Source: Corylus avellana
Taxonomy: Eukaryota > Streptophyta > Magnoliopsida > Fagales > Betulaceae
Reading direction: 5' to 3'
Assembly: GCF_901000735.1 (NCBI RefSeq)
Contig: NC_081546.1
Coordinates: 20,489,586 to 20,553,585, forward strand
Length of the DNA stretch: 64,000 bases
Part shown: piece by piece, positions 11,898 through 24,400 of the stretch
Layout of the letters: the number at the start of each line of letters is the position of its first letter
How positions within the stretch are numbered: position 1 is the first letter of the stretch
Position numbers and translations under genes: made by a program
Notes under the pieces: model-generated
Told to the model about the DNA's origin: nothing
Seen by the model: only the letters and a program-made list of their open reading frames with translations
Databases searched by the model: none

Positions 11898-12803
11898 AAC
11901 TTTCTTACTTGTCATGCAAATTTCTCATGCACAATTTACTTCATGTTCCACTATATATATATTGCTGCATATCATCCCATATATGGATAGGATGATTCGG
12001 CAGTATGAGCACTTGCCATTAATGATATGAAGTAATTAAGATTAATGAGAATTAAAATTAATTAAAGATAATTAATGAAATGAAAATTGTCTTAATGATA
12101 ATGAGTAAATATGAAAGGGATAGGGCAATCAGGCGGAAATCCACCTTGCAGGAATGAAGTGCAATATAAAAGTAATTAAGAGTAAGCGCGAAATTAGAGT
12201 GAATAAAGGAGTAATAATCCGAAATTTTAATAATTGCAAACTTATTATTTTTGGAACAGAGGTTACTTACAGAAGTAATAATAGGGCGGAATACAAGGAA
12301 AAGTAGTAGGAGTGAAGGAGCAAAGCAGGATACAAGTAGAGAGGTTGAGAGGCTTAGAGTATTTCAGAACTGGGGTGAAAGCTTCTACCTCTACAATAAG
12401 GGAGTTCGTCCTTTTATAGGCGAATTCCAATGGGTAAAATAAAATTACATCAGTAAAATTTAATGGCAAAAGTAAATTCTTCATAGCACTGTAGTGTTGA
12501 CAGACAAAATAATCAATAGTGAAAGTAACAATAATAATGTCTTCATTAATAGTAGCAGTAGAGTAGGGCAATAATGACAGCACTTTAGTGTTGGTAGACA
12601 AAATAGTCAATAGTGAAAGTAGCAAAGATAAAGAATTCAATCAGTAATCGGTAAAAGGTAAATCAATTAGAGACTTCAATGGTGAACAGCAACATCAATT
12701 ATGAAAAGTAAATCAATCAGTGACTTCAACAGCAGCATCAATCCAGGAAAATAAAGACATCAGTAGCTTCAATAATTAAGGTAAAAAAGCAGCATCAATA
12801 ATA
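11898..12803 (-). promoter_or_regulatory. Inverted copy of retroelement 3'/promoter region
   Basis: The reverse complement of 3507-4410 with scattered differences. The TATA box lies at 12411-12420 (CTTTTATAGG on the plus strand), and the two direct-repeat blocks upstream of it are kept at about 12480-12630. It follows the retroelement frame at 12804-13868 on the same strand. Confidence 0.5.
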
Positions 12804-13868
12804 TTACAAATCCTCAAGTCCAGGGAAATAATCGTTAGGGCTATAATTGGAATTCCTAAACCATTCTCTTTTGGAATCAATAGTAGCTTCAGAAGATGCT
12901 TTAGATTCTTCTTCATCATCTTCATCTGAGCTGTTATCCAGAGATTTCAAAAAGGCTTTTAATATTTCCTTTTTTTCTTAGAAGATTTTTTCTTTGAAGA
13001 ACCAGAGGAAGTAGCAGCAGTAGGGGAAACAATAGCAGTGGTCTCTTTGGGAGTATGAGAAGATAAGAAAACACTAGGAGTTCCTAGTTTAGAAGCAATA
13101 TTGGAAGGTGAAACTTGAATTTTTGGCATTTGGGCCAATTTTGAAACGGTATCAATAATAATATCAGTCTTTGGGAATTTGTCCCACCATTTAACATACC
13201 AATGACATTCAAGCTTATCACGATCAATGACATATTGCCATTTTAGGATCCAAGGAATCTTGTATTTTTTGAAAAAAATGTAAAATGTGAGGAAACTTTG
13301 CACCATGATCATCGGTTCTGGAGTGATTCTTGAAAGTATTAAAAGCTTCAACAAGTTTGAGAGGGAGGATATCTGGGATGAGTCCAAAATTCATCCACCA
13401 TTTGGAGAACCAAAGAGGGAGAATACCTCCGAATTCTTTATCAAAATTAATGAACCAGGAATGGTCAAATTTGGGATTCTGGAAAAGCATAAATTTAGAC
13501 CAAGCCTCTATGTAATCATAGTAGCAAGAGGACATATTATCAAAACCAGCTAGATTTCGTGGCTTAGTGGGATGATCTCCCCAATTTTGTTCAGAGATGA
13601 TTTTGTCAAAGTAAATAATGTGAAAAAGTAATTTTGCGGGTTCAGTCTTGCAATAAATAGGCTTGAAATGGACAGATTTTGTTTGTAACAAAATATTAAT
13701 GTAAAATGAAAGATTTTTCTGAGGATGCTCAGGGATCCAGTGAAAAAGAGGGGGGAAGTAAGAGAGAGCAAGTTGAGTGGGAAATTTAATACGAGCACGA
13801 TTCATTTCAATATGAAACAAATGTTGGGAAAAAGGAACAATAACATAAGCAGATGGTTTATCATATTT
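12804..13868 (-). pseudogene. Retroelement (LTR or caulimovirid-like) protein, frameshifted and 5'-truncated
   Basis: A minus-strand coding remnant enters from the gap at 13868, stays open to about 13224, and continues in other frames to the stop at 12804-12806. At least two frame changes are needed: one in a T/A homopolymer near 13262-13285, the other in an A-run near 12968-12980. Visible features are aromatic-rich stretches (WFSKWW, YVKWWDKF), a Ser/Lys-rich segment near 12965-13010 and an acidic C-terminal tail. No protease, reverse transcriptase or zinc-knuckle motif falls in the surviving part. I recall similar uncharacterised proteins in retroelement annotations of woody plants but cannot name the family; an old endogenous pararetrovirus is an alternative. 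Confidence 0.55.
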
Positions 13869-13968
13869 NNNNNNNNNNNNNNNNNNNNNNNNNNNNNNNN
13901 NNNNNNNNNNNNNNNNNNNNNNNNNNNNNNNNNNNNNNNNNNNNNNNNNNNNNNNNNNNNNNNNNNNN
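13869..13968. other. Assembly gap, 100 N
   Basis: Exactly 100 N; the right 5.8-kb copy begins on the next base. Confidence 0.99.
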
Positions 13969-14199
13969 AAAAAAAAAAAAAAAACGAAAGCAGCCCTTCA
14001 TTTGCGGTCAAAACACTCGAAACAAATAAAGTTGAAACTTGTCTCCCTTTTTCTTTCTATGTTACAGGCTTACAGTCCGACTGAACCAAAGTATAAACTG
14101 CTTTTTATATTTAGATTGCAAGTGTTTGAATTATTATTATTATTATTTTTAGCAAAAAGGGTAGACTTGCAATAAGATAGTAGTTTTTTTATTTTAACG

Positions 14200-14484
14200 T
14201 GTTAAAGTAATGGTTAAGTTATTAAATTTTTTTTTTATAAGCTAATTAAGTTTTTAAGAAAATTGATGATTTAACATGGTATCAGAATCAAATAAGATCC
14301 TGAGTTCGAACCTTGACTCTATTATTTACCTCTCATTTCAATTAAATATTTCACGTGTTGGAGTCTCACCTATAAAAAGAAAGTTTAAACTCATACATGA
14401 GAATAAGTGTTAAAATAATGATTATGTGATTAAATTTATTTTTTCCTATCAGTTTAAGCTTTTGAAACAACTAACGATTTAACA
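14200..14484 (+). mobile_element. TRIM element with intact primer-binding site
   Basis: The LTRs are 14200-14276 and 14408-14484 (77 bp each, TGTTAAA...TTTAACA). The primer-binding site TGGTATCAGA starts at 14277, directly abutting the 5' LTR, and fits the 3' end of initiator tRNA-Met. The internal region is 131 bp and non-coding. This is the better-preserved twin of 5949-6236. Confidence 0.8.
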
Positions 14485-15103
14485 GATCGATAGCTATAAT
14501 AATATTTATCTATTAGGATTTTAACAGGAGGGGCCTAGATGGTCTACAAAGCAGAGGATCACAAGCGCTCCTTTAAATTGGTTGACCTCGACCCGCCAGG
14601 ACGGTTTATATTAATAAGATATGAAAATTTTGATTGTGGGAGTCAAATTTATCTCTTAACATTTACCAAACCATTTTGAGATTAACCTGAGACCACTGAA
14701 CCAGTACTTTTAATGGTGCAGTGTATGAATTTGATTGCATTGCAAAGTAGTTTATAATTTTCCTTGAATAATTGCATGAATAATCAGAAAAGAATGAGAT
14801 AATCAAACTAAATTAATATGCTACAATGGTGTCACAAGATACAAGTAAACCAATAGAATTATGAGTAATTCAATTTAATAGACGGTTATACGATTATTAT
14901 ACCATTATATGAAAGTAAAAATCAACCTTTAGAGTTTAGATGAACAACGGTTTGTAAAAAATAAAAATTATGACTAATTTACATTGCTACATCATTCCAA
15001 TTATATGGTATTGGTGTAACAATCTACGAAATAGCTAGCAAGAATTGTACACAAAAACAATCCCAACATTAAGGAGGGACAAAAAAGCAATTCCAAATAA
15101 AAG

Positions 15104-15135
<32 letters not shown>

Positions 15136-16133
15136 TAGATCAATGAAAAGGATATATAACTTCCCACTTTTATGAAAGAATATATGCTACCTTATTAATT
15201 ATGCCAACAAAAAAAAAAACGTGATTCCCTTTGTAACATTCTGGTCATTGTCGGCTGGTTTAAATGGGCTGTCATATACCAAAGAGCCAATTTGGTGGCA
15301 TTTCTATATTTTTCATCAACTGACTGCTTCAAAGTTTACAAAATGCATTAAGGTTAGCATGATGTTGCTTGGAAGGCCACTAAGGTTGTGTCCCCTAAGT
15401 AATTTCAAAACTTATTATTATTATTATTAATTAAATTGATAAGGATTTCAATATATACCATCGATTTTTTTTTTTTTTTTTTTTTGTTATGATTTTATTG
15501 TGTGGTAGTGATGGAAGTAGAAATAGTGATGATAAGTGATGATGAGTGTCAATAGGGACGGTGATGGTGGTGACAACAATATTAGCAATAATGGTAAAGA
15601 TGAGAACATAAATTAAGATTAATAATAAATAGAATGAAAATGATCATTTTGATAATAACATCTTCTATTATTAAATCTTAACTTAGGATTTAGGTTTTTT
15701 TTTTTCTTCAAAATTTCAGTGAATTTTTAAGCTATTTAAGCCAATTATAAGTAATTGAGTGAGTGTGATGAGAGAGGGGAGTTAGAGCATCTCTATTCTC
15801 AAGCAAGGTCAGGTAAAGTACTTGGCGGTGATGCTGGGAGAGAGAGGGTTGGTGAGAATGAATAATATTGAACATTTTTTTTTTTTTTTTTGTTACAGTT
15901 GTGAATTACTATAGCAAAAAATGGGTTTTATATTTTCTGAATATACTTCTTGTTAACTGAATATAAACATCATATGGGAATTTTATGCCACCTTTTCTGA
16001 GTAAGACCCTTTTGGAGGTGGGATCCTAGTTTTTTTGGGTTATTTTATTTTATTTTATTTTATTTATTTTGAATTTTGAATTTTGCAAAATATTTTTGAA
16101 TTTTTACACATTTTGATAAGACTCCTAAAATTT

Positions 16134-16440
16134 AAAAAACTCTCAATTTCACCCTTCAAACTTTTAATTTAATGCAGTCTACCGCCTTTGTTAGGATTTG
16201 GCATTAAATCCTAACGGAGGCTATGAAAAATATCAAAATACTCTCCAATTTTTGTTTTCTTAAAAAAATTGGGTAAATTTAAAATTTTATAAAAATTTCA
16301 TGGGTATAAAGGTCATTTTATCATTTTTATCGCCTGTTCTAACGTTCAATGGGGGAGATTGCATCAAATTAAAAATTCGATGGATGAGATTAAGAGTTTT
16401 TGAACGTGGATGGTCATGTTAAAACGCGTGGAAGTTCAAG
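16134..16440. mobile_element. MITE-like foldback element, right copy
   Basis: Counterpart of 7858-8160 with the same inverted arms and a few substitutions. Confidence 0.5.
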
Positions 16441-19400
16441 ATAACTTTGTGAAGTTTTATTTTTTATTTTATTTTTATTTTTATGGAATGATCCTCTTGG
16501 GCTATTTATATCCATATCAAATATGGAATCAATTTGGGGCCTTAATGGATTGAAGACTCATTGCGAGAGTCCATATGTCTGCACAATATAAAATATCGTT
16601 ATTGATTAGTAAAAATTGTTAATGAAAAAAAAAAAAAAGGTAAGAATAATTTTTTTTTGAAAAAGTGAAAAAGTAAGAATGTTTGGTTTGGAAAAATGAA
16701 AATTTTTTGTTTTGTATTAATTTTTTTATTTGAATAGTAATAAAAAGTGATTTATGTGATGTAAAAAGTAAGAAAATATTAAAAAAATGAAAAAAAGGTG
16801 AGATGAATAATTTTAAACCAAAACCGTTTATGAATAGAGGATTATCTTTAAGAAAATCTTTATCTTAAATTTTTTCCAACCAAACAAAAAAATAAAATAA
16901 AAACATGTTTACTTTTCTACGAAGTGGGAGAAAGTTCAAGCCCTCGACTTTGAAGGCATGCGTAGTTGTTAGTGTGTCCTTTCCCTCACACATGTTTTTA
17001 GCACTAAAGTCGGTAAAACAATACATTCAAACTATTGAGTATTGACCATTCTTAATTACTAGCGGCTGCTTTTAGACCTTTGAATTTTCCCCCTTTAATT
17101 AAAAAAAGAAAAGACATTTCTGAGTTGATATTGGAAAATGAGAGTTGATACGTCTTTTATGAAAATTTTGACTGGAATAATGACTTCAGAAATTAATATT
17201 AGGTCATGTATATTAAAGTGTTTGTTTTCTATTCTTAAAACAAATAAATTAACAAAAAATCAAAACACAAAACACTCTTAAAAATATATATAAAAAAATA
17301 AAATATCACCTTTATGTCAAAGCATAAAAAAAAAAAAAATATTAAAAAACCCTCTAAAACACATTAACAAACATAATAAGGGTATGTTTAATTACTAATG
17401 GAACTACATTCTGGTTTGAGAATTATTCGATAATTTAATTGGACTTAGGTCCTTAGTTGATCGGATCTTTAGAAAGCGGTAAATTAAGTACTTATATGCA
17501 TACACATACCCACTGATATATGTTTGTTAAGAAAAATTAGGTCGAATTTGATTGCTAATCATATATTTGATTGAAAACCATCTTGTAACTTAAAACTAAT
17601 GGCTTGTGAAAGGTCCCTTCGAAGGCCAACGAAGCCGATTCTCATTAGGCTACGATTGTGACCCAAGAAAACGGCGGATTACTATAATGAGCCTCTTCGG
17701 AGGTCTACAAAGAAGCGAGCCTACAGAGGAAGGCTTAACCCGCGAAACCCAACGCTCCCCCGCTAAGCTACCTAGTTGAGCCTGACCTTGCCTCCAGCTT
17801 TACCAAACCTACTAAGAGAGGAGCAAGCACCATTCCCTCCAATTTTACCGTTTGAAAGTATTTTTCAGAAAAGGCAACGCGACATGAGATCCTGCTCAAG
17901 ATGGTAACCTAGCAAAGTATCTCACCCCAAGAAGGAAAAAAGAAGAGCACCGAAAAAAAAGGTGTCACCTCTGGAAGGAAACTTAGAGGCTATCCTCTCC
18001 CCCAATCACGACCCTCACATCAGGATGAGCTGCCTCCCTTTAACCCTAGCTCCAACTGTAAAATTTTTGGCTCGCGAGAGAGAAAGGACATGTGCTACCT
18101 ATTTATTGTTTAAACTCTTTTGCTAATTAGCTGTTATTCTTGTTATTTTAGATAACTTTGCAACTCTCATAATCTAACGTCTTCTATTGCTAATCCCTTT
18201 GTCTTCCTTGCCATACCCAGAATCGAAGGCTACGAGGCGTCACAACTAATCTAACAGGTTGCAAGTATTCAATTACTATGAATAATTAGGTTCACATTTG
18301 GATAGTAATTTAACACACTCCAATCTACTTCCCAATAAATATCTACAGCAATTATCGGTCCAAATTATTATTAATTTAATAAAATAATATGATAAATCTT
18401 GTATAAAAATAATTAAACTATATGCCCGCCTACTTAAATAATAAGTGACTTTACCTATTCAAATTGCTAAAGAAATTCCAAAAGAAAATTGCCATCCACT
18501 TCAACCACTTGGTCCACTTATAACTGCGTCCCAACATGTCGTGAAACAAAAACTGACACGATCAGATGGTCCACAGAAGTCTTCTGAGCTGAAGTTGCAG
18601 AGACGCGTTTGCTTTTTGTCGTTTTGGTTTGTTCTTTCCGAACCCAGAGAGAGGCATCTTAGCTCCTTTGCGTCGTTCAAGAGTAGCATCCAGCCACCGG
18701 ATTCTTTTTCAGTTTTGACATTTCGAAAGGCTACATAGGCTCACTGCCAAAACCAGGAAATTTTTCAGTGTTTTTTACCATGTAATTTTATTATTATTAT
18801 TATTATTATTATTCATTTTGGTCGGGGAAAAAAGGGTAAAAAACTATCACTTTTCACCGCAATATAAAATTCAAACAATCCCTATAGAGCAGTGTGATGG
18901 TGCCCTGTTCTGTTTACCAGTAGAGCTGGAATTTTGTCGTCTATACACTGAAGTCAAATTCAATCACGAAATTTTGAAAGGACTCTTGTCTTCTAAGGGT
19001 TACTGAATGGACAATATGCTTATTTCTCAATCTCTCTAATATCAATTAATAATAATAATAAAAATTTAGTATGGGGTTGCTTTCTATTTTTATTTATTTT
19101 TTATTTTTATTTTATGTGTTATGTTTATGTGGGTATATGAGGCACATTAATACATTATTACCAAAATTCCTTTGTCTAAAGGTACAGCTGTTTTACTTAC
19201 AACTTATCATAAAGAAAGAACAAAGGAAAATGACATGTAAAGAAAAAAAACAAAAAACCCATTATTGTAAATGGAAATTTCCAGAAAAATAAAAATAAAA
19301 ATGAGAGAATCATTAGAGGGGGGTAAACCTTACTATTTGGATGAATAATACTCTCATTTCGTATTCACATTTGCATTATATGGAGGGCAAATTTTAGTAA

Positions 19401-19781
19401 CCGCAAGATCATAGCAGAATCCGCTTTTATACTAACCGCCCATGTCATTGCTTTGCATTTGGTCTCTTTTTGAATATTATTATTATTATTTTTATTTTTA
19501 AACTATGAACTTAATTTATATGATTTTTTTTTTTTTTTAAAGGGTATTCCAAGATTGTTTCGAAATTTAATCCCAAAAATTGGATTACGCCCAATTCAAA
19601 CAATGTTGTTTTATAAGATAAAGCTATATTTTTATATGTAATAGCCGTCTCCACCTATTCATACTCTATCATCCATTACCACATGTGTTGATAGTGGATT
19701 TAATATTTACTCACTGAGTTAAAGATTAAAAATTCACTCGTAACCTATGCAGATGGATGGCCGGACATATAATCCTAATTA

Positions 19782-20744
19782 CCCAAAAATGATAGTTAAC
19801 TTAACCCTATGGGACCATTATTATTATTATTTTTTCTCTTTATAAAAGGAATCATTGTTAATTAAAAAAATGGTTGTTTTTAAGGGAGTAGAACACAAAG
19901 GCCGAGCATGGACCCACCACAGGAAGCTTTAGAGCGAAGACATCCTTTGAGTCAAATTTAGAGCTTCTCACATGATTGCTACTATTTGGCCTAATGAAAT
20001 GCTAGAACAGTAATCCCAATACACTGATATGATTTTTGACCTTGTGATTGATTTTTATTGTAGGGCCCTCTCAAATGGTGTTCACACTAACCCACAAATC
20101 TGACTTTTTGTAGACTCTATTTGATGATTTGGTTGCTGGTGCCCCCCATTAATACATAATTTAACTCTTCCTCGGCCTCTAATGGCTACACAAAAGAGAC
20201 AGACGGGGGGAGGGAAAGGGAGAGGTTTAAAGACCTTTCTCTGATAAGTGATAAGTAAGCATCAGCCTTAGCTTAAAAAAGCACAAAGAAAAGAAGAGAA
20301 AAGAAAAGAAAACAAAAGAAAGCAAAAGTCTAGTGAAACACAGATTCCAGAGAGCCTTCTCTCAGGCTTTTGCTGGTTGATTGATGATGGCATATACCCA
20401 CGATCCCAACAAGAAGACAAACCATAGCCCACCTAACAAACCCCGTAAAACAAGAAAAAGAGAAGAGAATTCCATCACTCTCTACACAATTTTTTTATGG
20501 AAAAATAAAAAACAAATGGAAAACTAACCAACAAAAAACTATTCTTTTCTCTCCACTAAACTCAAAAATGACTTCTTCTCTTCCCTCTCTCTCTCTCTCT
20601 CTTTCTCTCACTCTAAAAGCTTTAATGACATCTTCTCATATTCCATAATCCATTATTCCTTTCTTGACTCTCTCAAAACCATCCCATAGACACGAAAAAC
20701 ACATACTTTTTCTCTCTCTGAGACTCACAGAGTGTATAGAAACC
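19782..20744 (+). promoter_or_regulatory. Upstream region of the RING-H2 gene
   Basis: No gene is seen. A TATA-like TTTATAAAAGG lies near 19838-19849 but is about 900 bp from the start codon, so its role is doubtful. Pyrimidine-rich tracts, including a CT microsatellite at 20585-20602 and CT runs at 20709-20720, precede the start codon and resemble the CT-rich leaders common in plant genes. Confidence 0.4.
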
Positions 20745-21373
20745 ATGCCTGTGCTTGCAGCAGAGGCCTCATCTATGGGAGAGCAGAAGAAATGGAGGAG
20801 ACCCAGAAGTCAATTCCACCAACCCATTTCGGAGACAGATCCTCCGAGTCCAAACCCGCAAATCCCTTCCATTATCCAATCTACTCGCTGCAAATCCACC
20901 ATCTCTTCCTTCCTGCTCTCCACCTTTTCCTCCACCACCACAAACGAAACCACACCCACTACCAATAGTGGCAGCAAGAAAAAGAACAACTTTGCCTCGG
21001 CAAAGTTTAGGGGCATGGGGTGCACGGCCTCGGCGTCGCAGCAGGTGTCGGTGCCGGCGGTGATTCGGGGCTCGGCGGACTGGGAGGGCAAGAAGAGTAG
21101 GAAGAAGAAGAAGAAGACGAAGATTAAGAACTTTAGCAGCAACAACAACAACAACACTAACAATAAGGACAGGGAGAGTAATAAGACCCATCATGGAGGA
21201 GTGGGAGATGGGTCTAATTCTCTGAATTGTATGGATGTTCAAGATGTTTGGTGTGGTCCCGGAATTGGGTTTTCGCCGGAGGATTGCGTAGTGGCGAGGA
21301 GGAATGCGTCCTCTGGAAGGGGCAAGATTGATGGGGAGAAGATGAGTCATAGGGAGGTACCATTCTTATCATC

Positions 21374-21412
<39 letters not shown>

Positions 21413-24400
21413 ATAACAATAGGTGTGGATGCTGAATTTTATAGGATATAGATATTTGTGATTCCCTATTATTTATTTTCTGTATGTGTAGTTTTTTTTT
21501 TTTTTTTTGGGTGGGGATTGGATATCCCTTTTTTGGGTTTTTGGTGTCGATTTTGTAAACTGAATTGGCTATTCCTTAGGTGCCTGATCTGGGTTTGCTG
21601 CATAAATGGTGGTCTTGATCATTATGCTGTTTAATCTAGATTGCTTCTTTGTTTTTTGGTATGTTAATTTAGCTGTCTACATCCACTAGTGTTTCTTTGC
21701 TTCCTATTCTGAAGAAAATAATTGAAAAGAAAAGAAAAAGAACACACCTTTGTGGCCGAACTCAATCATCCAAATGAAGGGACTTTTTTATATATACAAA
21801 ACCCATATTTTTTTAACCAACAGCGGCCTGGGAGTCGCCTACTGTAAATACTCCTGAATTGACAAATTATTCAGTCTTTGCAATAAAATTGCCTTGAGAT
21901 TTTTTTTGTCCCCGAATTCTAGGGTTAATCCTTATAGATTCAAGGGTTTATCACTTTGCTGCGCCAATCTCGGTTCTTTTGGAAGTCCATTTTTTAATTT
22001 AATATTTGTTCTTTCTTATACGTTTGTTCTGTTCACCAATAAATTTAGTGGCTGCCTATTTGTTAGTGAAACATTTTAGTCGGGGTTTCTTGAATTTTTT
22101 TAAGGGCACCCTTCTTTTCTTCTTCAAATATTTTTAGCAATTTCATATTCCTCAGCGGGTCTTACTTTGTGTAGGAAAACTTTTCTTCCTTGTTATATGG
22201 AACTTTGTGATGTTTTCGTTGTTTAGTAGTTGCCTTGACCTATATGTTATTGTCTCTGTCAGTTACTTATCAAAAAAAAAAAATGTTATTGTCTCTGTCA
22301 GTGTGATGTTCATGCAATTAAGTTACTATTATTTTCTTTTTTGTATTTTTTGGGGCAATGCGTGTACGTATGAAAGTTGCATAGTTATAGACGCAAACTG
22401 TATTCTTTCTTTAAGTTTTTGTTTGTGCCACGCGTTATGTTAAGACCCCACCTAAATTTGTTTATTAGTTGCCTTGAACTTTATGATAATCGCTTCAGTG
22501 GTTGAGTTAGAGCAGGGCATTCTATTATTTTCTCTATAAATTTGTTTATTCATGAGTTGAAGATATGCTTTTTATCAAATGGTTTCTTTTAAGTTTCTCC
22601 ATGTTGGGTTTGTTTTGATTTTGCTTGGTTGCGCTTCATCAATCTTTGCAGCGTCCTTTCTCAAGGCGAGCAGTGAACCCTGAACCTATATCATTTCTGG
22701 ATTCTGACTCTGACTATGTACCTACGCTCCATGGTTCGGAAGTATTTGGAACTAGGTATTACCGGCATGCTCGCCATCCTTCTCCCGAGGGCCTTGCTGA
22801 GGTCTGTCCATGATCCATATATAGTTCTTTTTAATATGATTCTTGGGGGTGTTGATTTTTGTTTACTCTACCTATCACACTCACACTCTCGTGAGCCTTA
22901 CTTTTTGAGTTGATACAATTGGCACAGCTTAATTTTGATAGTTTGGGATATTGTTGCAAGTAGTTACTTCAATTAAATTCTATGCGGTTATTGTTATTGT
23001 TTTGGCAGGTAAACTGTACAGCTTTGATAGTTTGGGTTTTACATGAGGGTAAATATCTATAAAACAAATGTATTTTAGTGGTTTAATTGTTAATCACTTA
23101 TTTGTGAGCAGAATCTCACCAGAAGTTGCTTAACCTAAGTTAGAGATGTTGCTGTTTAATCCACACCAGCATCTGCCTTCTCATGGAAAGCTCTTTACAT
23201 GTGATTTCTTTTGAATTATATTATTTGCTGAAAGAGCAGCTCTCCAAGTTGATTATTATTATAATTCTTGGGGATGCTGGTTTATATTTTATTCTTGTCA
23301 TACTATCTCTTCTCTCTCTCTCTCATGCTTTGCTTATTCAAGTTGATAAAGAATTGGTACAGCTGAATTATTGTAGTTTGGAATATTGTTGTTAGTAGTC
23401 AGTTTCCGGTATACAGTCCATGTAGTTGTTGGGTTTAATTTTGGCAGGTAAGTTGTGCAACTTTGATTTATATATAATGAGTTCCCAAGTATATAGAACT
23501 TGAGTGTATGTAGCTATCTAAGTTGGTTTAGTGGATAAATTGTTTATCTATTTTTTCAATATTCCAGTAAAAATTCACCAGAAGATGCATGTAAATTGTA
23601 GATGCTGTGTTATTTTTGCCTGCATACACCTCATGCAAAGCTCTTTAGATGTGATACTTTTGAAAATTTTTATTTTTTCAAAAAGCACCCCCTGCAGTTT
23701 ATCACCACCATATTTATTAGTTTCTCTTGAATTCAATCTTGATGCACTTTATCAGCTTCCATCAAATAAATGCCTTTTGCACCATAGACTCCCAGGAAGC
23801 TTGTAAAATTTGATTGATATTTTATTATCTATAGGAAAATAAATGGTATCAAAGCCCTCCTCCCCAAAATGGAAAAAGAAAAAGTAGGGGATATCACTTG
23901 TCAATACAAACAAAAAGAAGAATGTGCTGAGAAGTAAGCCCTAGAGTTGGTTCGCCCTTTGGATAATATCTTCCTAGGTTATTTATGGACTTCTTGTATC
24001 ATGGACTTTTTTGATCTCCAATGTACTATGATGATAATATACGTCTTTTCACAAGTTAATGCTAAAACTTTGTTAGAGTAAACCTGGTTGTGACATACAT
24101 TGGACTCAAGCTTTGTGAAGGAAATGATTCCAAACACAAGCAGTCTGTTTTCTTTTTTCTGTTTTTTTTGGGGGGGGGGACTTCACTTAGCCCTAGCGCT
24201 TTTGCAATCTTTCCCCTAAACTTAAAAAACTCTCAATTTAGTGTATCAAACTTTAAAAAATTGCAATGTTACCATTCCGTTCGAGTTTTTTGTTAAGTCC
24301 TAATGGAGGACTCTAAAATACTCAAAATACCCCTGTTTAAAATTAAAAAGTAAAAAATTTGCCATTGGGCTGACCCAGCCAAGCCTTGGGTTCCATTTTT

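Larger units (their letters stand above)
13969..19781 (+). repeat. 5.8-kb direct duplication, right copy
   Basis: Near-identical to 5720-11601 but with extra sequence near 14586-14606, a different segment at 16505-16605 in place of the SINE, and many single-base changes in its left two-thirds. It continues without a gap into the upstream region of the RING-H2 gene, so this copy is anchored to genic sequence. No gene is supported inside it. Confidence 0.9.

Noticed and set aside
13287..13553. Plus-strand frames across the retroelement coding region
   Set aside because: They are antisense shadows of the minus-strand retroelement protein.
20664..20744. N-terminal extension of the RING protein from the upstream ATG
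   Set aside because: The 27 residues lie in a CT-rich leader and lack family-like character; MPVLAAEA is the more likely start.
20769..21350. Long minus-strand open frames opposite RING-gene exon 1
   Set aside because: They are shadows of the sense exon; low-complexity Ser/Lys codons leave the opposite strand open.
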